64,000 bases of DNA from Crambe crambe (Eukaryota; Porifera; Demospongiae; Poecilosclerida; Crambeidae). Below are positions 36,469-49,639 of the stretch, piece by piece (the stretch's first letter is position 1; every line of letters starts with the position of its first letter). Both the position numbers and the translations under genes were made by a program. The stretch lies in NCBI GenBank assembly GCA_963924555.1, contig OZ004587.1, positions 4,712,001 through 4,776,000 on the forward strand, written 5' to 3'. The notes beneath the pieces were generated by a model. The model searched no databases. It saw only the letters and a program-made list of their open reading frames with translations, and was not told the DNA's origin.

Positions 36469-38590
36469 AGCATACACCTATCATAACAAACCGAACATAA
36501 TCGGCACTCCATATTTCTTTATTATAATGAAACTACATACACCCACACAGTCAATCATAAAGACAAGTAACATCTCATTTGGTCATGTCTCATTGATAAT
36601 GAATTCCAAGGATGTGTATTTGTGATAGCCCCAGATAGAAATCAAATATTAGATGCATTGATTCTTTGCCACTTTTTCCACACTTTAGCTGTCCATAACT
36701 CATGACTACTAGTGGCCTACAGGTCTTGTGATTTGCTATAGAGATAGTTCAATTGTTATAGAACACATGACAGAAGTTTGGGACAATTTTATCAAGACAT
36801 GTTTGACAAATTGCCCATTCAATTACAATTCAATTTCTACCTGGGACTGTCATATTTGTGTGTGGGTGTTGTTGTTATCAATCCACCACATCACTTGAGT
36901 GGATCAACGAAAATGAGGGAATAACATAATGAGAAGGCAACTTGTAGAGTTCCATCAAACACTAAAGGTACAGGAGTACAACATGAAATTTTCGTGAGGT
37001 CAAATTTTCATGGATTTCAAGATTTTGAAAATCAATACACAATTTTGAATTAATACGGACCATACTGCAAAAACCAACAGGACCTACAGACTTCCTTTCA
37101 GAAGCTCTGGATTAGGACTATCCTCAGGTACTACTCAGTAATATAACACTATCCAATGCACACTTTATTTCAAGCACTGCAGTCATGTAGGACACCACTC
37201 ACTTTTTTTTTTATCATCAAAGTAGAGGAAGTGTCTGGTCTTGGAGATAAATACTGTGTACTTGCTGCTGCCAATGTTGTCCTCCAGGTAGTTAGCTATA
37301 AGTGACAATGAGGGGGGAACCAGATCTGTCCCTGTCAGGATCACTGGTCGTTAGGATAGTATATACCCACCAATGAAAAGAAGAGTAGTAGTAGCTGTGT
37401 GAGGGAATGGGAGGGGGGAAATTAATCACAAAAATAATAATTATCTGATACCATAGCTAAAAACTAGAGTATCTCATACAGACTAGCCAATGCAGCTTTT
37501 TGAACTAGCAGAAATTGATGGCATACTTAATTTCATTTGGTGATCAGACTTACCTACATATGCATAGTTATTCCAGTTGTCCTGGAAATGCTCAAAGCTC
37601 TAAGCCAGACCCACGATTAAAAAATTTTTGATTTAAAATAAAAAAATGGCCTGCTGCCATGTGTAGTAGTCCAATAACTCAAAAGCACATGTACAGTACA
37701 AGTATTAGCTACTGCCCAAGTTGCATGATCCCTGAAACTGCTACATACGTACAGACCCTCTTCCTCCCTCGGGTTGGCAACGGGTAGAATGTACACATAC
37801 AGTGGAGGTCAGAGTCTGATGATCTTTACCTCATGCAGATGTGGGGTCCTCCCACTGGGATGGGATCAGTTATAGTCACACACACCATCCACTGATAAAT
37901 ATACAACAATTATTATTTACATGCCACAAATATAAATCCTATAATGCAAAGTGCATTGAGAGAAATGTAGTTTGCAATGTTCTGGCCATCAGGGTTTAGA
38001 CCTATAGCTTTCTAGAATAAATACATACTTGGTTAATGAGTTTGATGCAGCATAATACTGCATCTGAAGATCACTTGGTTGAAGGATGGTAGATTGTAGT
38101 TGTAGTAACTAATCAAGTCAGTAAAGTGTGAGAACTTCAGCTATAACTACCCATAGTGTAAGTACAATAGTGATCTATCTACTTGGTATACTCAACTATT
38201 TTGAGAGAGTCTATAGCAGTGAGAATACTGACCTATTTGAACTCTGTGGTTGAGAAGGGAACACTGCTACACTTGATTGAAGCTGCACGAGAACTGTTCA
38301 GGTTCCATGCATACTGACAGACATGTTACGTACAAGAAGACAGTGATGATGCGGAAGTGGAATTGAAATAATTATAGACTGCTACATGCAATGCAGTACT
38401 TCCTGTCGCGTGGGAGAGCTATAGCCACACCTCCTAAGATTAACATCCTGCTGGGTTGATATATAAAATTTAATGTGTAAAAGATACAAAGTGAGTGGTT
38501 TTTAAATGCACAAAGAAAGTGAACAAAGTGTTCAATTATACAAAAAGCAGGTAAAAAATTATTTATAAGGTGTATAGTGGTAAGCAAACT
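34480..38590 (-). pseudogene. FIH-like JmjC locus, decayed and partly duplicated (upstream of unit 3)
   Basis: Recognisable pieces include an exon-1-like block at about 35340-35440 (VGLNNSACSG, SCSVPLNHSDILEEFLL). There is an [12 protein letters not shown] block at about 36327-36395 in which the Trp codon is a stop. An intact-looking exon 2 lies at about 37205-37352 (ILTGTDLVPPSLSL, NYLEDNIGSSKYTVF, FLYFDD), with a second exon-1 block at about 38235-38330. The order and duplications rule out a working gene. Segment 36515-38640 is nearly repeated at 50970-52990. Confidence 0.5.
36395..36459. repeat. (CT)n microsatellite
   Basis: About 32 CT units, in the same relative place as 19358-19418 in the FIH-like locus. 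Confidence 0.95.
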
Positions 38591-38639
38591 AGTAGTTACT
38601 TTCTTTTTGTTTTGTTTTTGTTTGTTTTTTTGTTGTTAT

Positions 38640-39781
38640 TTTTCTTTCTTAATTCTTTTTTTCTTTTCTTTTTTTCTTTCTTCTTCTTTTAATGGTTGAA
38701 ACTTATCAGGCTTTCAGATCTGTAAAAATCAAGTCACCATGTAAATGTTGACCATACAGCTAATTGAACTAATAGAGGAAATCTCACTCATCCACAAGTA
38801 TTATTCTAAGTTACGGGCATCCTGCAGTCAATCCAGTGGAATTTGTGAATAATTTGGGACCCAGCCTTTTGTCGTTTATAGAGAGGTTGTCCTCTTTTAA
38901 ACATTATTTAGTATAGAGTATATACAAAGGTTGTCCTTTCTTGAGAGTTTTGCCCTCTTTCAGAGTGTCCTTATCAGAGGTTCCATTGCTTGGTCTTACA
39001 ATTACAGCTTTCAATATAGTTACTGGTTGGTGATTAACAGTCTATGTCTGTGACTTCAGAAATAGCTATAGCTAATACATCAAAGAATGAACCCTGTACC
39101 CACCGACCCACAATAAATTGAGCAATGGTCACATAGAGGGAGGCATTATAGTCCATGCAAACATGATATTGTGTTTGGTAAACTGTGTTCTAGGTACCAT
39201 GTACAGCAATGATTATTAATTACTTCAATAGCAAGAGACATAACAGTGGAGTTAGAGATGGCTGTCCATAAGAACCAGTGGGTCACAAGGACCATGTTGA
39301 ATTCCACTTGTATAGGGAAATATAGTATAAAGTATACATGTAGTTGTGTAAGTCATGATATGCTATCTTGACAGTATCAGATTAGAAGCAATGCTTTAAT
39401 GACCCCATAATTATGACTTGACATGATACAACACCAACATCATTACATGCTGTGATATGGAAGGACAAAGGAAAGTATGATGAGCTAATTATTCCACACC
39501 ATGTTAGTCATTATCACCACAAATCTATAGTGGAAATTAAACACAAGGTTGCTTGGTCTGTACTTCAGTACTCCTACAGAAAGATGAGGACTATGCAACC
39601 ATACAACATAAACATCACAAGTTTCTACCAGCAATAGTCAACACTCAACATCTAAAACTAATCAATTTGATGTCTCTACATGTCTCATTAAGTATCAATT
39701 GTAGAAATCAAGAGCTTCCCTCATGCACTCATGGACTACAACTACATGCACACATGCATACACACAGTCCTCACCTTATTA
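38640..39781. other. Unit boundary and NLR4 3' flank
   Basis: Pyrimidine tract, then the conserved NLR 3' flank. No gene is seen. Confidence 0.5.
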
Positions 39782-42700
39782 CTAACACTTCACTCTAGAG
39801 AATGCTGGTAGCTTGTGCCGGTATTTGCTTGATATGTAAAGTACTTTTAAACTTTTGTTCTTCCGTAGACTTGATAGGATTACATCAACTCCTTCTTCAT
39901 ATGAATCATCTCCTATTAGATCTAGTTCTTTTAGTGAAGTGTTTTTCTCTAGCATCTCGCTCATCGCCTTAGCTCCTTCCACTCCAATAGCATTGCCATC
40001 CATCTTCATTATTAACAAGGTGGAGTTTTCAGATAGTGCTGCACAGATGTGAATGCATCCTTGTGATGTTATTTCACAGTCACTTATATTAAGTTCTAAC
40101 ACTGCATTAGTTTTAATTGCATCAACAATGGAAGCTGCTCCAATATCTCCTATTGGGTTCTCAGATATTTTTAATTTGGTGAGTGACTTATTGATGGCAA
40201 GACCTGCTGACAACTGTACAGCTCCCTCACTGGTGATACTACAAGATACCAATACTAAAATCCTTAAGCTCGTCAGTGCACGTATGAGGAGTTCAGACAA
40301 AAGAGTTGAGGAAATTACGTCAAGTTTGTTGAAACTAAAATCCAATTTGATAAACTGCTGGAGTATAGGATGAGGGATGTTTACGAAATGTTCAAGGCTA
40401 TGAATGTCACAGTAAACAAAGTAAGCTTTTGTTATTGCCCCTTTCCAAGTTACTGCTCTCATATTCATCAACCCTTTGGAAAACATTTCTATTCCCTCAT
40501 TTCCCATATATGAATGAAAAAAGTTTAGTATCCACTTGCTTCGAGAATATGCAATGGAATAGCCTACCATGTAGTAATCAAGAGAACTCCATTCATGAGA
40601 TGAAATCACTTCTATTACCTTACCAGATGCCAGCAGATCAGAAACTTTCTCAGTAGCACCAGCTTTAAACAGCTTACGAAATGCCAGCTTATGAGATACC
40701 AGCAGATCAGAAATTGCTGCCTCAGTAGCACCAGCTTCACATATCCAGTGATAGGCAGATGCACTCTCATGATCTAAGATATGGTCTTGAATCATTTCTG
40801 AAGTGAAGGCATTAAACTTGGAGAGACCAAAATAGAATTTTATCACCACACTCAGGTGACCTACTTTGACATGTTCTCTTATTAGCTGCTGTTGTGTGTG
40901 GAGAGGCAACTGTGTGATGTGGTAGGCAGCTAGAAACTCTTGAAGCGTCAGATGGATGAAGTGGTAGGAGAGCTCGGCATCCTGTCCACGATAGAGCTCT
41001 TTCACTGATTCCATCAATCCTAGAGTCACTCCACCGATATCAGCACTGCTGAATGTCAGCTGTTGCTTCATGATTCCTTCCCAAGCCAGTTTGCTCAGGG
41101 CCAGCAGCTGTTGATGCACATCTGGAGGGAGGTCCTCAAGAGATTCAATCTTCCAGGACTGTTTGCCGTGTGCCTTATGACCTGAAAAGTGCTGCATCAG
41201 CAGTTTGCATGTATAAGCTGTGTAGAGTCGGGTAACGGTGGTTGGGGGTGTTGACTCCATGTCTCGGCTCCACTTGAATACATCTGTCACTATGTTGGCA
41301 GTCACAGGAGTGTGCATGGCTGCCTTCATTGCTGGATAATAGTTCACATAGTCCAAAAATTTGCTACGGATGTCGGGATGAACCCTCTCTTCCCTCAATA
41401 CTCGACTTAACTCTAAAGTAGGAGTTGTGACGAGTTCGATATGCTGGTCCACTTGTATTGAAGTGCTCTCGAAAATTGGCTTTGTGGCCCATGGTCGGCT
41501 GGTTATGATTATGGTAGCTTTGGGTAGCTTGCGACCATGTACTAAATCAAGAAATATCGAAGATTCTTCCCTCATTCTTTGTTCCAGTTCGTCCCAGGCT
41601 TCCAGCCACAGGACCACACCCTCTCCTTGACTGCTCTCCACTTCCTGTGCTATGACACCCTGGAGCTGAGGATAGTGGAAGAGGTCAGAGATACTTTTGG
41701 CTGACCTCGCTCTGTTGTCTCGTAGGGGAAGAAGGACCAGTAGGGTGTGGTCAGTTAGACGTTGGGCCTGAGACCACTTGAAACAGAATTGTTCACTGAA
41801 TGTGGTCTTGCCCACACCTGGAGCTCCTTCGATCAGAACTAGTCGTGGTTTCTTCCGTTTAGTGGTCTGAGCAATTGCATCTTCTTTCATAGGGTATTTC
41901 TTGTAGATGACATCATCTTTGTCTCCCCTGATCGTACTCTTAGTGAAGCTGTCCATTTTACTCCGATCAATCTCCTCCTTCTCTATCCCTGCCAGTTTAA
42001 AAGCAGCGAGGTTCTTACCTTCCATGGTGGAATAGGTGTCCTTCAGGAAGGCTGCATACTTTGGAATACTCGAATATTTGTATTCTTTACCATCAATGGT
42101 CATGCATTCGATTTTGTGTTCCTTGAAGAATCCTTTATTGTCAGTGTTCTCCAGGTCCTGCACTAAAGTGGAGGCGATCTGAGCAGGCAGCAACCATGTT
42201 ACTATCAAACTTCCATGTGATACTTTCTTCAAGATGAGAGCAAAGGAGGGGAGGAGGAACTTGCGGATGATGTGACCTTTCAACTCTTCTAGTTGCTCCA
42301 AAGTGCATGTCTCCCAGTCCAATTTTAGGTGGAGTACAAATTCCTTCAGATCCGCTTCGCTGGGTCTGCTTTCAACTGCTGGACAATGCTTGGCAAAGTC
42401 ACACAATCGAGTGTTACGTCGAAAAGTTTCCAGTGAACTAAGATAACTCTTCATATTCTGTTTGAGAGAACGGTCTCCAATGTTACGAATAAGGTTTTCT
42501 AAAAGTGTGTAATTCATAAAGTTCCAATATTTACTCAGCTTCATCCAAATACTATTGATGGTCGACTCTTTTTCTAGTTCATTCTCAATTTGTTTGAAGA
42601 AATCCTTGTGTTCTTCTTTGTATTTAATTGGTAAACTCATGAGGCGAGCTTTGAATCGATCGACATCAATATCCTTTTCTTTAATTTTGTCATATGTTTG

Positions 42701-45222
42701 AATTGTAATGTCGATAAATTCATCTTCAAGGTCTTGTGTTTGCTGTGGAATGGTTTTTTGAAGGAGACCTGCAATATACAAAATAACAGGTATTAGAAGT
42801 CTATACAAACTCTGAGATATATGTAGTGATTATTGTTATGATATTGCTCTGATAAAGAAACTCTTCACATTAAAAATGAAAAGGATGTGTATGAAAAAAT
42901 AATAATGGCTGAAAATTGTTATGCATTTTCTGGTGATAGCATATCTAAATATCTAATCTTCCTTCTGCTCAACTCAATATCTATAGATGTCATTACATAA
43001 CTTTTTGGCTCACTCTATTACTCTATTATTATGACATGGTTTCAGATTTTCTCTATTTGTAATTAGAAGCAAGGGAGACATGCAATAACAAGCAAGTCTC
43101 CTGGTAATGTTGTAATTTTCTAATCTGGCTATATATTGTATACCAGGTTTTTTTCAAGGGGTATTATTTTCGAGGGTGAAAGAACCACACATTTTTACCA
43201 ATGATACCTGATATACCACACGTGTATACCACACGTGCAAGAAATCAACTACATGCATCCCATCTGGTGCCATCCCCATGGCTGGTGCCATCCCCATGGC
43301 TGGTGCCATCCCCATGGCTAGCTAGCTATAAGATCATTGTAATAGACAAAAAAGCCTTTATTCCAATATTTTAAACGCAAAAAGACTTATATTCTGGATT
43401 CCTATATAAGGCCCCATTTCAAGGTTTGTACCTTCTTCGCTGGTAAAGAAAGTTGCTGTGGAAAATTGTTTGTCAGGCAGAAGACATAAATCATACACTA
43501 AGTATGATACACGTACTGGCTTCTTGGACAAATTGGGACCAGGGGTTTTATTCTTTATAGAGAGGTTGTCCTCTTTAAGAGGTTATGATCAGAATGCAAT
43601 ATTTTATACACAAAATCATAATATTATTGCAGGGTATTGTGATTATCAGAAGTCAATAACAAGACTTTATAACTTAAGAACTACTGTCATGATCAACAGA
43701 GGGGCTGGCTATGGACTAGAAATACCTTGTGAATGTAGACCCAAGGCGTACTGTGACAAACTTAAGCAACTTTTAACAAATGCAGGTTTCATTTTAATTG
43801 GAATGCATTGCAGTTTTGTCCGCTATTCGGAGATAAGAGGTGTCTACTTTAGGAGGTAAGTTTATACTAGCAGTTTCATAGAGAGCATTCGGTGCCACTT
43901 AGTTTGTCCGCTCTAGGGAGATTGTCCGCTCTTGGGGGAGTCCGTTAAGAGTATATTCTATACAAGCAAGAAAGATTGAACACACCTTTTGGAACTTCTC
44001 CTTCCAAAGGACCTTCCATGGTAGATGGAAGTGAGGTGGAGTCCATTGGATGTGATGGAGGAGTCACAGGACAACCTGTAACAACAGAATAACTGATTAA
44101 AAATACTATTACGTATTGCTCTCCTCTCTCGTATTAATGATTAGAAAATTTTTACTCTCCTCTTCAATAATTACCTTTGAGAGAGATGTTGTGACTGTTG
44201 CTAGTGGCAGTGATGGTGTCCTTGAGGAAAGGGGAGGTGAGGTTGATTTGGCAAGTGTATTGACCAGCATGGGACAGAGAGAGAGAAGGGAAAGAGAGAG
44301 TGTTGTCTAAAGACTCAACCAGCACTACTCCATTGTGACTCCAGCAGTATGTGATGGTAGGACTGAAATCTTCAGCACCTGATACAGTGCAGGAAAGGCA
44401 GTACTTCTCCTCCACTGAGGGGTTGCCCCCGGTAATCACCACTTCAATTGGAGGGGCTATAAATGAAGGAGAGAGAGTCTGGTCAATATTTTATAGCCTC
44501 AAATTGACATTGTCTAATGTGCCTTGATGTTAAGGGGCTACATGGCATTAATGTGGCCAGAACTACATACAAGACAAAAGTTATGTAGCATTCTAATAGC
44601 AGCTGGTTAGGCAACTGGGTCATAGACATTCTTGGGTCAAATAGAAAAACCATTATGTTAGCTACATCAGATATCAGTACAGTAGATTATACTAACTTAC
44701 CATCAAGGAAGACTTTTTCCTCCATTACTATTTTCTCAGCTAAGCTCTTAAATCCAACAGTAGGCTTGATCAGAGCGGACACAACAGCTTTCCATGAGAT
44801 CTCACCCCCACATCCATTCAACCACTCCACCAACATATCAGTGAAGCACGTATTAGGGTCGCTAATATATTTAGATCTTAATACTTGCAGGATGCCAACT
44901 GGGAGATGTAGCTGGAGTCCAAAGGAGAACCACTTGGTCCTCACTTCCCATAGACAATTTTGAATGTCGGCAAAATTGGACGAAATCAATTCAACTATGA
45001 ATCATAATTAAAATACTACTGAAATTGCATTGTTTCTACTGATATTGCATGCAAAGCATAGCCATAACTACTTGACTGACTTCCTGGACCAGGGTTGGTC
45101 TCGACGTCTCCAGCACAGTGTAGTAGACAGCATATAATGGTGATAGAGAAGGCCACAAACAAGTACACACCAAGTCCTTTCAATATCCTCTGTTTACTGC
45201 AACCTCCAGGGGTTTGGGTCAT
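39782..45222 (-). CDS. NLR4: 2A-Death-Ig-NACHT-LRR receptor, shortest LRR array
   Basis: This receptor has 1267 aa from exons 45072-45222, 44701-44994, 44175-44456, 43986-44075 and 39782-42768, all joined in phase 1. The 2A motif is GDVETNPGP. The Death domain is a variant of the common type (LRSKYISDPNTCFTDML). The Ig domain has a Ser in place of Thr near its end (SNSHNIS). Walker A is GAPGVGKTT and Walker B is VVLWLEAWDE. Only one 56-residue LRR module is present. After the NACHT, a local tandem duplication gives two similar helices (AGATEAAISDLLVSHK and AGATEKVSDLLASGK) where the sister genes have one. Sequence upstream of about 45310 does not match the other units, so its promoter region may differ. 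Confidence 0.89.
42769..43985 (-). other. NLR4 intron 4
   Basis: A 1.2-kb intron. It contains three 18-bp tandem copies of GGTGCCATCCCCATGGCT (43266-43319). Short GAGAGGTTGTCCTCTTTAAG-type repeats (about 43558-43577) are also seen in the 3' flanks. The open frame at 43458-43859 on the plus strand has no recognisable domain and lies inside the intron. Confidence 0.55.
45085..45111 (-). other. 2A ribosome-skipping motif of NLR4 (GDVETNPGP)
   Basis: A full 2A consensus directly after the hydrophobic leader, in an exon ending at the strong CAA|GTAGTT donor. Confidence 0.88.
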
Positions 45223-45309
45223 ACAGGAAGTGTCTATTAATGGAAAAGGAAGACTTAGAGGTGTGTCTATTTGGTAAAGGGTTTTCAATATGGTAAAGGG
45301 TGGTCATAA

Positions 45310-46521
45310 GTATTACTATATCATGTTAAATGGAATTCCATAATTTAATTCCATGTAATTCGATCTGAATTGTTTGAAACTACATGTATATACCAAAACC
45401 TCCAACCTCATAATGAGTAGCGCTTGTAAGCCTGAGAAGTTGAAAATGTTTGGAATTACCCCGCTTTTTGGAATAACTCAATAAGTCTTAATATTCCATA
45501 GAAAAGATAGATATAATGCAATGTGGCCAGCAGGATGTGGACGACTCATATCAAATTGTGCATGCATAAAATTAATAAATGAATAACTGTATAACTATGC
45601 ATTAATTATCGAGAACTTTTTCTTGACCATTTCCATTCTGCTTGCAATAAAATGCACAAGTTATGCAACATATTCCTTTGGGAAATAGTGGCTAGACAAA
45701 GCAGGCATGATCATATAATCTCTCTGCTCTAGCTACATATTTTCTATAAATCAAAAGTTCATGTTGTGTATAAATAATGTATGTACATATCGTATATTTT
45801 ACAAGCCTTTAATGTTTTGTACTGTAATATCAAGTAGCTACTATCACATCATTATGAACACTTATTCCTTTGTAGCTAGGTATAACAGTGATGAGTGCTA
45901 ACACACATTTTTTTGGCCAGCTAAGACACATTTGAGTGATGATCATTTACTCGTATGACATTGTGTAATAATTAGTGGAGAGGCTATTGGCCCACACAGC
46001 GCTATGCTAGCTAGCTATTATTACAACTACAAGATGAAAAACACCAAATAAATTGTTTACAAGAAAAACGACCAATATTTGGAACCTGATTCTAGACTTT
46101 CAGATAGCACTTACCAGTTGCTCTAAGCGCAGTCTGATACCTGACATTAACAGCTAGCTTAACAGTTCTTTAAAGTAACACGTGCATGATCACAAGTGCA
46201 TTCACAGCTAGTTTTAACAGTCCATTTTGAAAATATTGACATCTTTAAAGTGACACATTATGGTCACAGGACCTTACATAATATTATGATGGTTCCAAAC
46301 ATTGGTGAGTTGGAAATCATTTCGACTGGACTTGAAGTGGTAGATGATTATAGCTAAAAGGATCTGAAATCAAAATTTTTTTATTCACTCTTTCAGCAAA
46401 ACCGGAACTAGCTAGCTACATATGTACTTTTTAAACCATTATTTAGCTGATGAAAATGACACACATTACCAACTGTATTACTAAACCCTGGTTGTAATCA
46501 CGGGGTGGGAACTGAACTGAC
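45310..46521. other. Sequence unique to unit 4 upstream of NLR4
   Basis: It replaces the upstream block shared by the other NLRs. Short palindromic AT-rich stretches (TGGAATTCCATAATTTAATT) are visible. No gene is recognised. Confidence 0.4.
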
Positions 46522-46663
46522 CTATTTGTGAGAGTAGGAACTCATCCAGGATTTCTTCCAGGATTTTATTGGGAGAAATGAAGAGGGATTTCATCGAAGC
46601 ACGAGAATGGGCAGCATTGTTCAGGCCCACACTGGCCCTCCACTGCTCCATACTGACTGGCAT
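46522..46663 (-). pseudogene. Solitary FIH-like first exon (unit 4)
   Basis: Same exon as at 2520-2649, with an in-frame 12-bp duplication (CCAGGATTTCTT) that gives ILEEILDEFLL. It still ends with the phase-1 GTCAGT donor. Confidence 0.4.
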
Positions 46664-48763
46664 AATTACACACTGACTACCTGTATAAGAAAACAAGGTC
46701 ATGGGTGAATTCATCACTCCACTTGATTCACTTAGTGTACCATCAATAGCTATCTGATGTATGATTGGTTATGCATGCATTATTTCATTCCTCCTTTATT
46801 TCTTCTTACACCACACAAATCTCGCAGGGAAAGTTGAAGCTATATCGCTAGCCTAGTAGGACAACTTACGTAGCTACACTCTATTTTTTGGGGAAAGAAA
46901 TATTCTACAACCAGTTAGTTACTATATAGCTTTGCTCCGTACAGGACTCACTCTGACTCTTCACAAAACTCTTTATAACTGAGAGGACCTATAGGTTACA
47001 ACTGAGGTGTGGTAATACACTATATAATGTACATGCTAAAGTGTGCCGCATCAGTTTATATTGTTGTGTTTTTTTTAGCCCATTGCATTGACATTAGAGG
47101 GAAAATCAACTTCATTAGTGATAGATTACAATAACTTGGCCCTAGGACAACAAGTCCAGACTAAATCAGTGCTTGGCAAGGGCATGAGAATCAAAACGAT
47201 TTTAGCTAGTTATGTAACTGGAGGGGCTATTTTGTCGGAGGTCATTATTTTTAGGCAGGAGCATAGAGAATCTAGCTACAACCTAATCTGCAATGCCAGA
47301 TTAGCTACAGCCATGGATATAAAAACTCACCCACATTATACCTTAAGGCTGTTATGCTACACTGCAAAAAAAGACAAGATTAATCATCGTTGAAACAACC
47401 AAACAGTTTGTCATTTGACAATTTCAAATGATTAACCTCACCTAACTAAGTAGGTTTGTTAAAATAACAATTTCGTTTTTGCAGTGACATGGTGTGGCTA
47501 CCAGATCACATTTTGCTTATAATATGAATCTCATTAAATTCCTCTCTGTGGAAAGGTCTATACTTTTAGCTAGCTTGTAGTCAATTAATGTCTTTTTCTT
47601 CCTTTACGATGTCAAGACTCATCAATATATCTGTAAACCAAGTAACCATGCAGCAAAGGACAGTAGCTCATGGACTGTATTAGTTGTAATAATTATGGAG
47701 GGAGTGCACTTCAGCAATAGTGGCCACACACACAACACATAGATGGACTCACACATGCACACACTGTTTAGTTTGTTTAGTTTGTTTTTCCTTTCTGGCA
47801 TTTTTAGGTTGGTAGCTATAGGGAAATTATACTGGGGAAAAACTCCCATTCTCATTGCCCAATACTTTCCTGATTATGGGCAGCTAAAGAAGCACACTGA
47901 AACATTTCCCATGTATATAGCTATGGTTCTGACTTTTCACTGAATGTGCATGGCTATATCAAAATCACAGTTTATTCAAAAGTCAGTGATTCAGATATGG
48001 ATGCAGCTGCAGCTGAAGACTTGGCATGGACTAGCTACAAGTATAATGAATGGGTGACACTTTTTTTATGTAACTCATTTTTAGTTCCCTCCTCTTCACA
48101 ACTTTAAGAAGTATATAGCTATATCTCTGAGGAATGTTTATGTCTCCCTCCTCTTCAATATAGCTAAGTGTCACAATTAAGTGTGGGCAGGAACCTATGC
48201 ACATTACTACTAAGACCATGGGGACATGCCTACATTTTTTATTCCAACTTATTAGTGTGGGAGCCAGCCATCAATCTGCTTGGAACATCTCTGGAGCATT
48301 GTTTTCTATACGAGCTTATTATCATAGGATGTGCAAACTTAGGTACTCAGAGAAATTAATTAGCTGTTATTTCAACTTCTTATTCATCACTGAATAGGAA
48401 AATATCAAGCAACTTTAATTCAGCAGCTCTGACAGGGAAAAAGATTCTAGGTGATAATGGCAGAGCTGATGGTCCTGGCTATTAACTATAAATTTGGAAG
48501 ATACACTTTGATGGAGTTGAAGAAAGAAGTTGTACTGGATGCAGGTCAGTGTTAACATATCTTCCTTACAAGGTCATGATATCTTTCACAGAGTAATGAG
48601 GTGAAAGGAAGCTATCACATGGAAAAAGAGAGTAGAGCAATTAAAGAAGAATTTAAGATATTGTAACTGATAGTAGACAGACCATCTTTAAAATAATATT
48701 CTGCACATTAATGTGGTGATTATGAATGATAATTATGATAAGGGGAAACACATCCATAATTAT
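46664..48763. other. Intergenic stretch, no gene recognised
   Basis: A plus-strand open frame of 101 codons at 47088-47393 shows no family resemblance, and no partner exons are seen. The rest is AT-rich. The aminotransferase locus expected here is missing. Confidence 0.4.
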
Positions 48764-49067
48764 AACAAGTAAGGGAAAAATCATTTCTTGAAATGAAAAA
48801 AAGATGTAGGGATGACCACTGCTCAAAAAAGTAAGGAAACAAGAAGGATGGAAATGGGATCAATCTTTGTTCTGTATATCCAGCCAACAATCCCTACATA
48901 TACGTACATTACCTGAAGCTACCCGACGTATATGTAGGGATTGTTGGCTGGATATACAGAACAAAGATTGATCCCATTTCCATCCTTCTTGTTTCCTTAC
49001 TTTTTTGAGCAGTGGTCATCCCTACATCTTTTTTTCATTTCAAGAAATGATTTTTCCCTTACTTGTT
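48764..49067. repeat. Perfect long hairpin: 142-bp arms, 20-bp loop
   Basis: Arms 48764-48905 and 48926-49067 appear fully complementary. Outer ends are AACAAGTAAGGG and CCCTTACTTGTT. There is no clear target duplication and no coding. If transcribed, it would give a long double-stranded hairpin RNA. It may be a very young foldback insertion or an assembly fold-back. Confidence 0.85.
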
Positions 49068-49273
49068 CCTGGTCTTTTTTCCTCTCTTTTATAGTTTTAG
49101 CTATGTATAGAGTTCATTCTTCTATGTGTATGCAGGGTTCTCCAATAGTTCTCCAACATCATTATCAACGAGTCAAGGTGTTGTGTTATTGTTGAGCTAT
49201 ACTTGGAGGTCGAAGGAAGATGCTGAAATAGAGTCTACCGTCGTGAATCTAAATCCTCGAGTCGATACAGTAG

Positions 49274-49636
49274 TAGTCTGGCATAGCACCGCCCACCGAC
49301 TTGAGTAGTGGTCTGGTGACATATAATACAACGAGTTGTGCCGTTTAGCAGGAAAACTGCTAAATCAATGAATATCATTAAATGACGTTTAATGACGTAA
49401 AAGTACGCAAACACTTGGGGCCTTTTCCTGTAAGTTCGCACGCTAAAATTGTACCTGCCATGCTCGCCAATTAAATTAAGAATAACTATGACAACTGTGA
49501 TGTCACTGGCTGATTATAATACTGCTTCCTACGACACTTCCTGTTAGTAACGCGCATGCGCAATAGAATCCACCGGCACAACTCGTTGTATTGTATGTCA
49601 CCTACTAAAGTCGGTGGGCGGTGCTGTGCCAGACTA
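49274..49636. mobile_element. 363-bp MITE with 9-bp target duplication
   Basis: Flanked by ATACAGTAG on both sides (49265-49273 and 49637-49645). Ends are TAGTCTGGCATAGCACCGCC and the matching complement with one change. Inverted similarity continues for about 90 bp. The 9-bp duplication suggests a Mutator-type element; this class assignment is inferred. Confidence 0.85.
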
Positions 49637-49639
49637 ATA

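Noticed and set aside
43458-43859. 133-codon plus-strand ORF in NLR4 intron 4
   Set aside because: It lies in an intron, overlaps dispersed repeat sequence and has no domain pattern.
47088-47393. 101-codon plus-strand ORF as a gene
   Set aside because: No recognisable domain, no conserved copy in other units and no partner exons.
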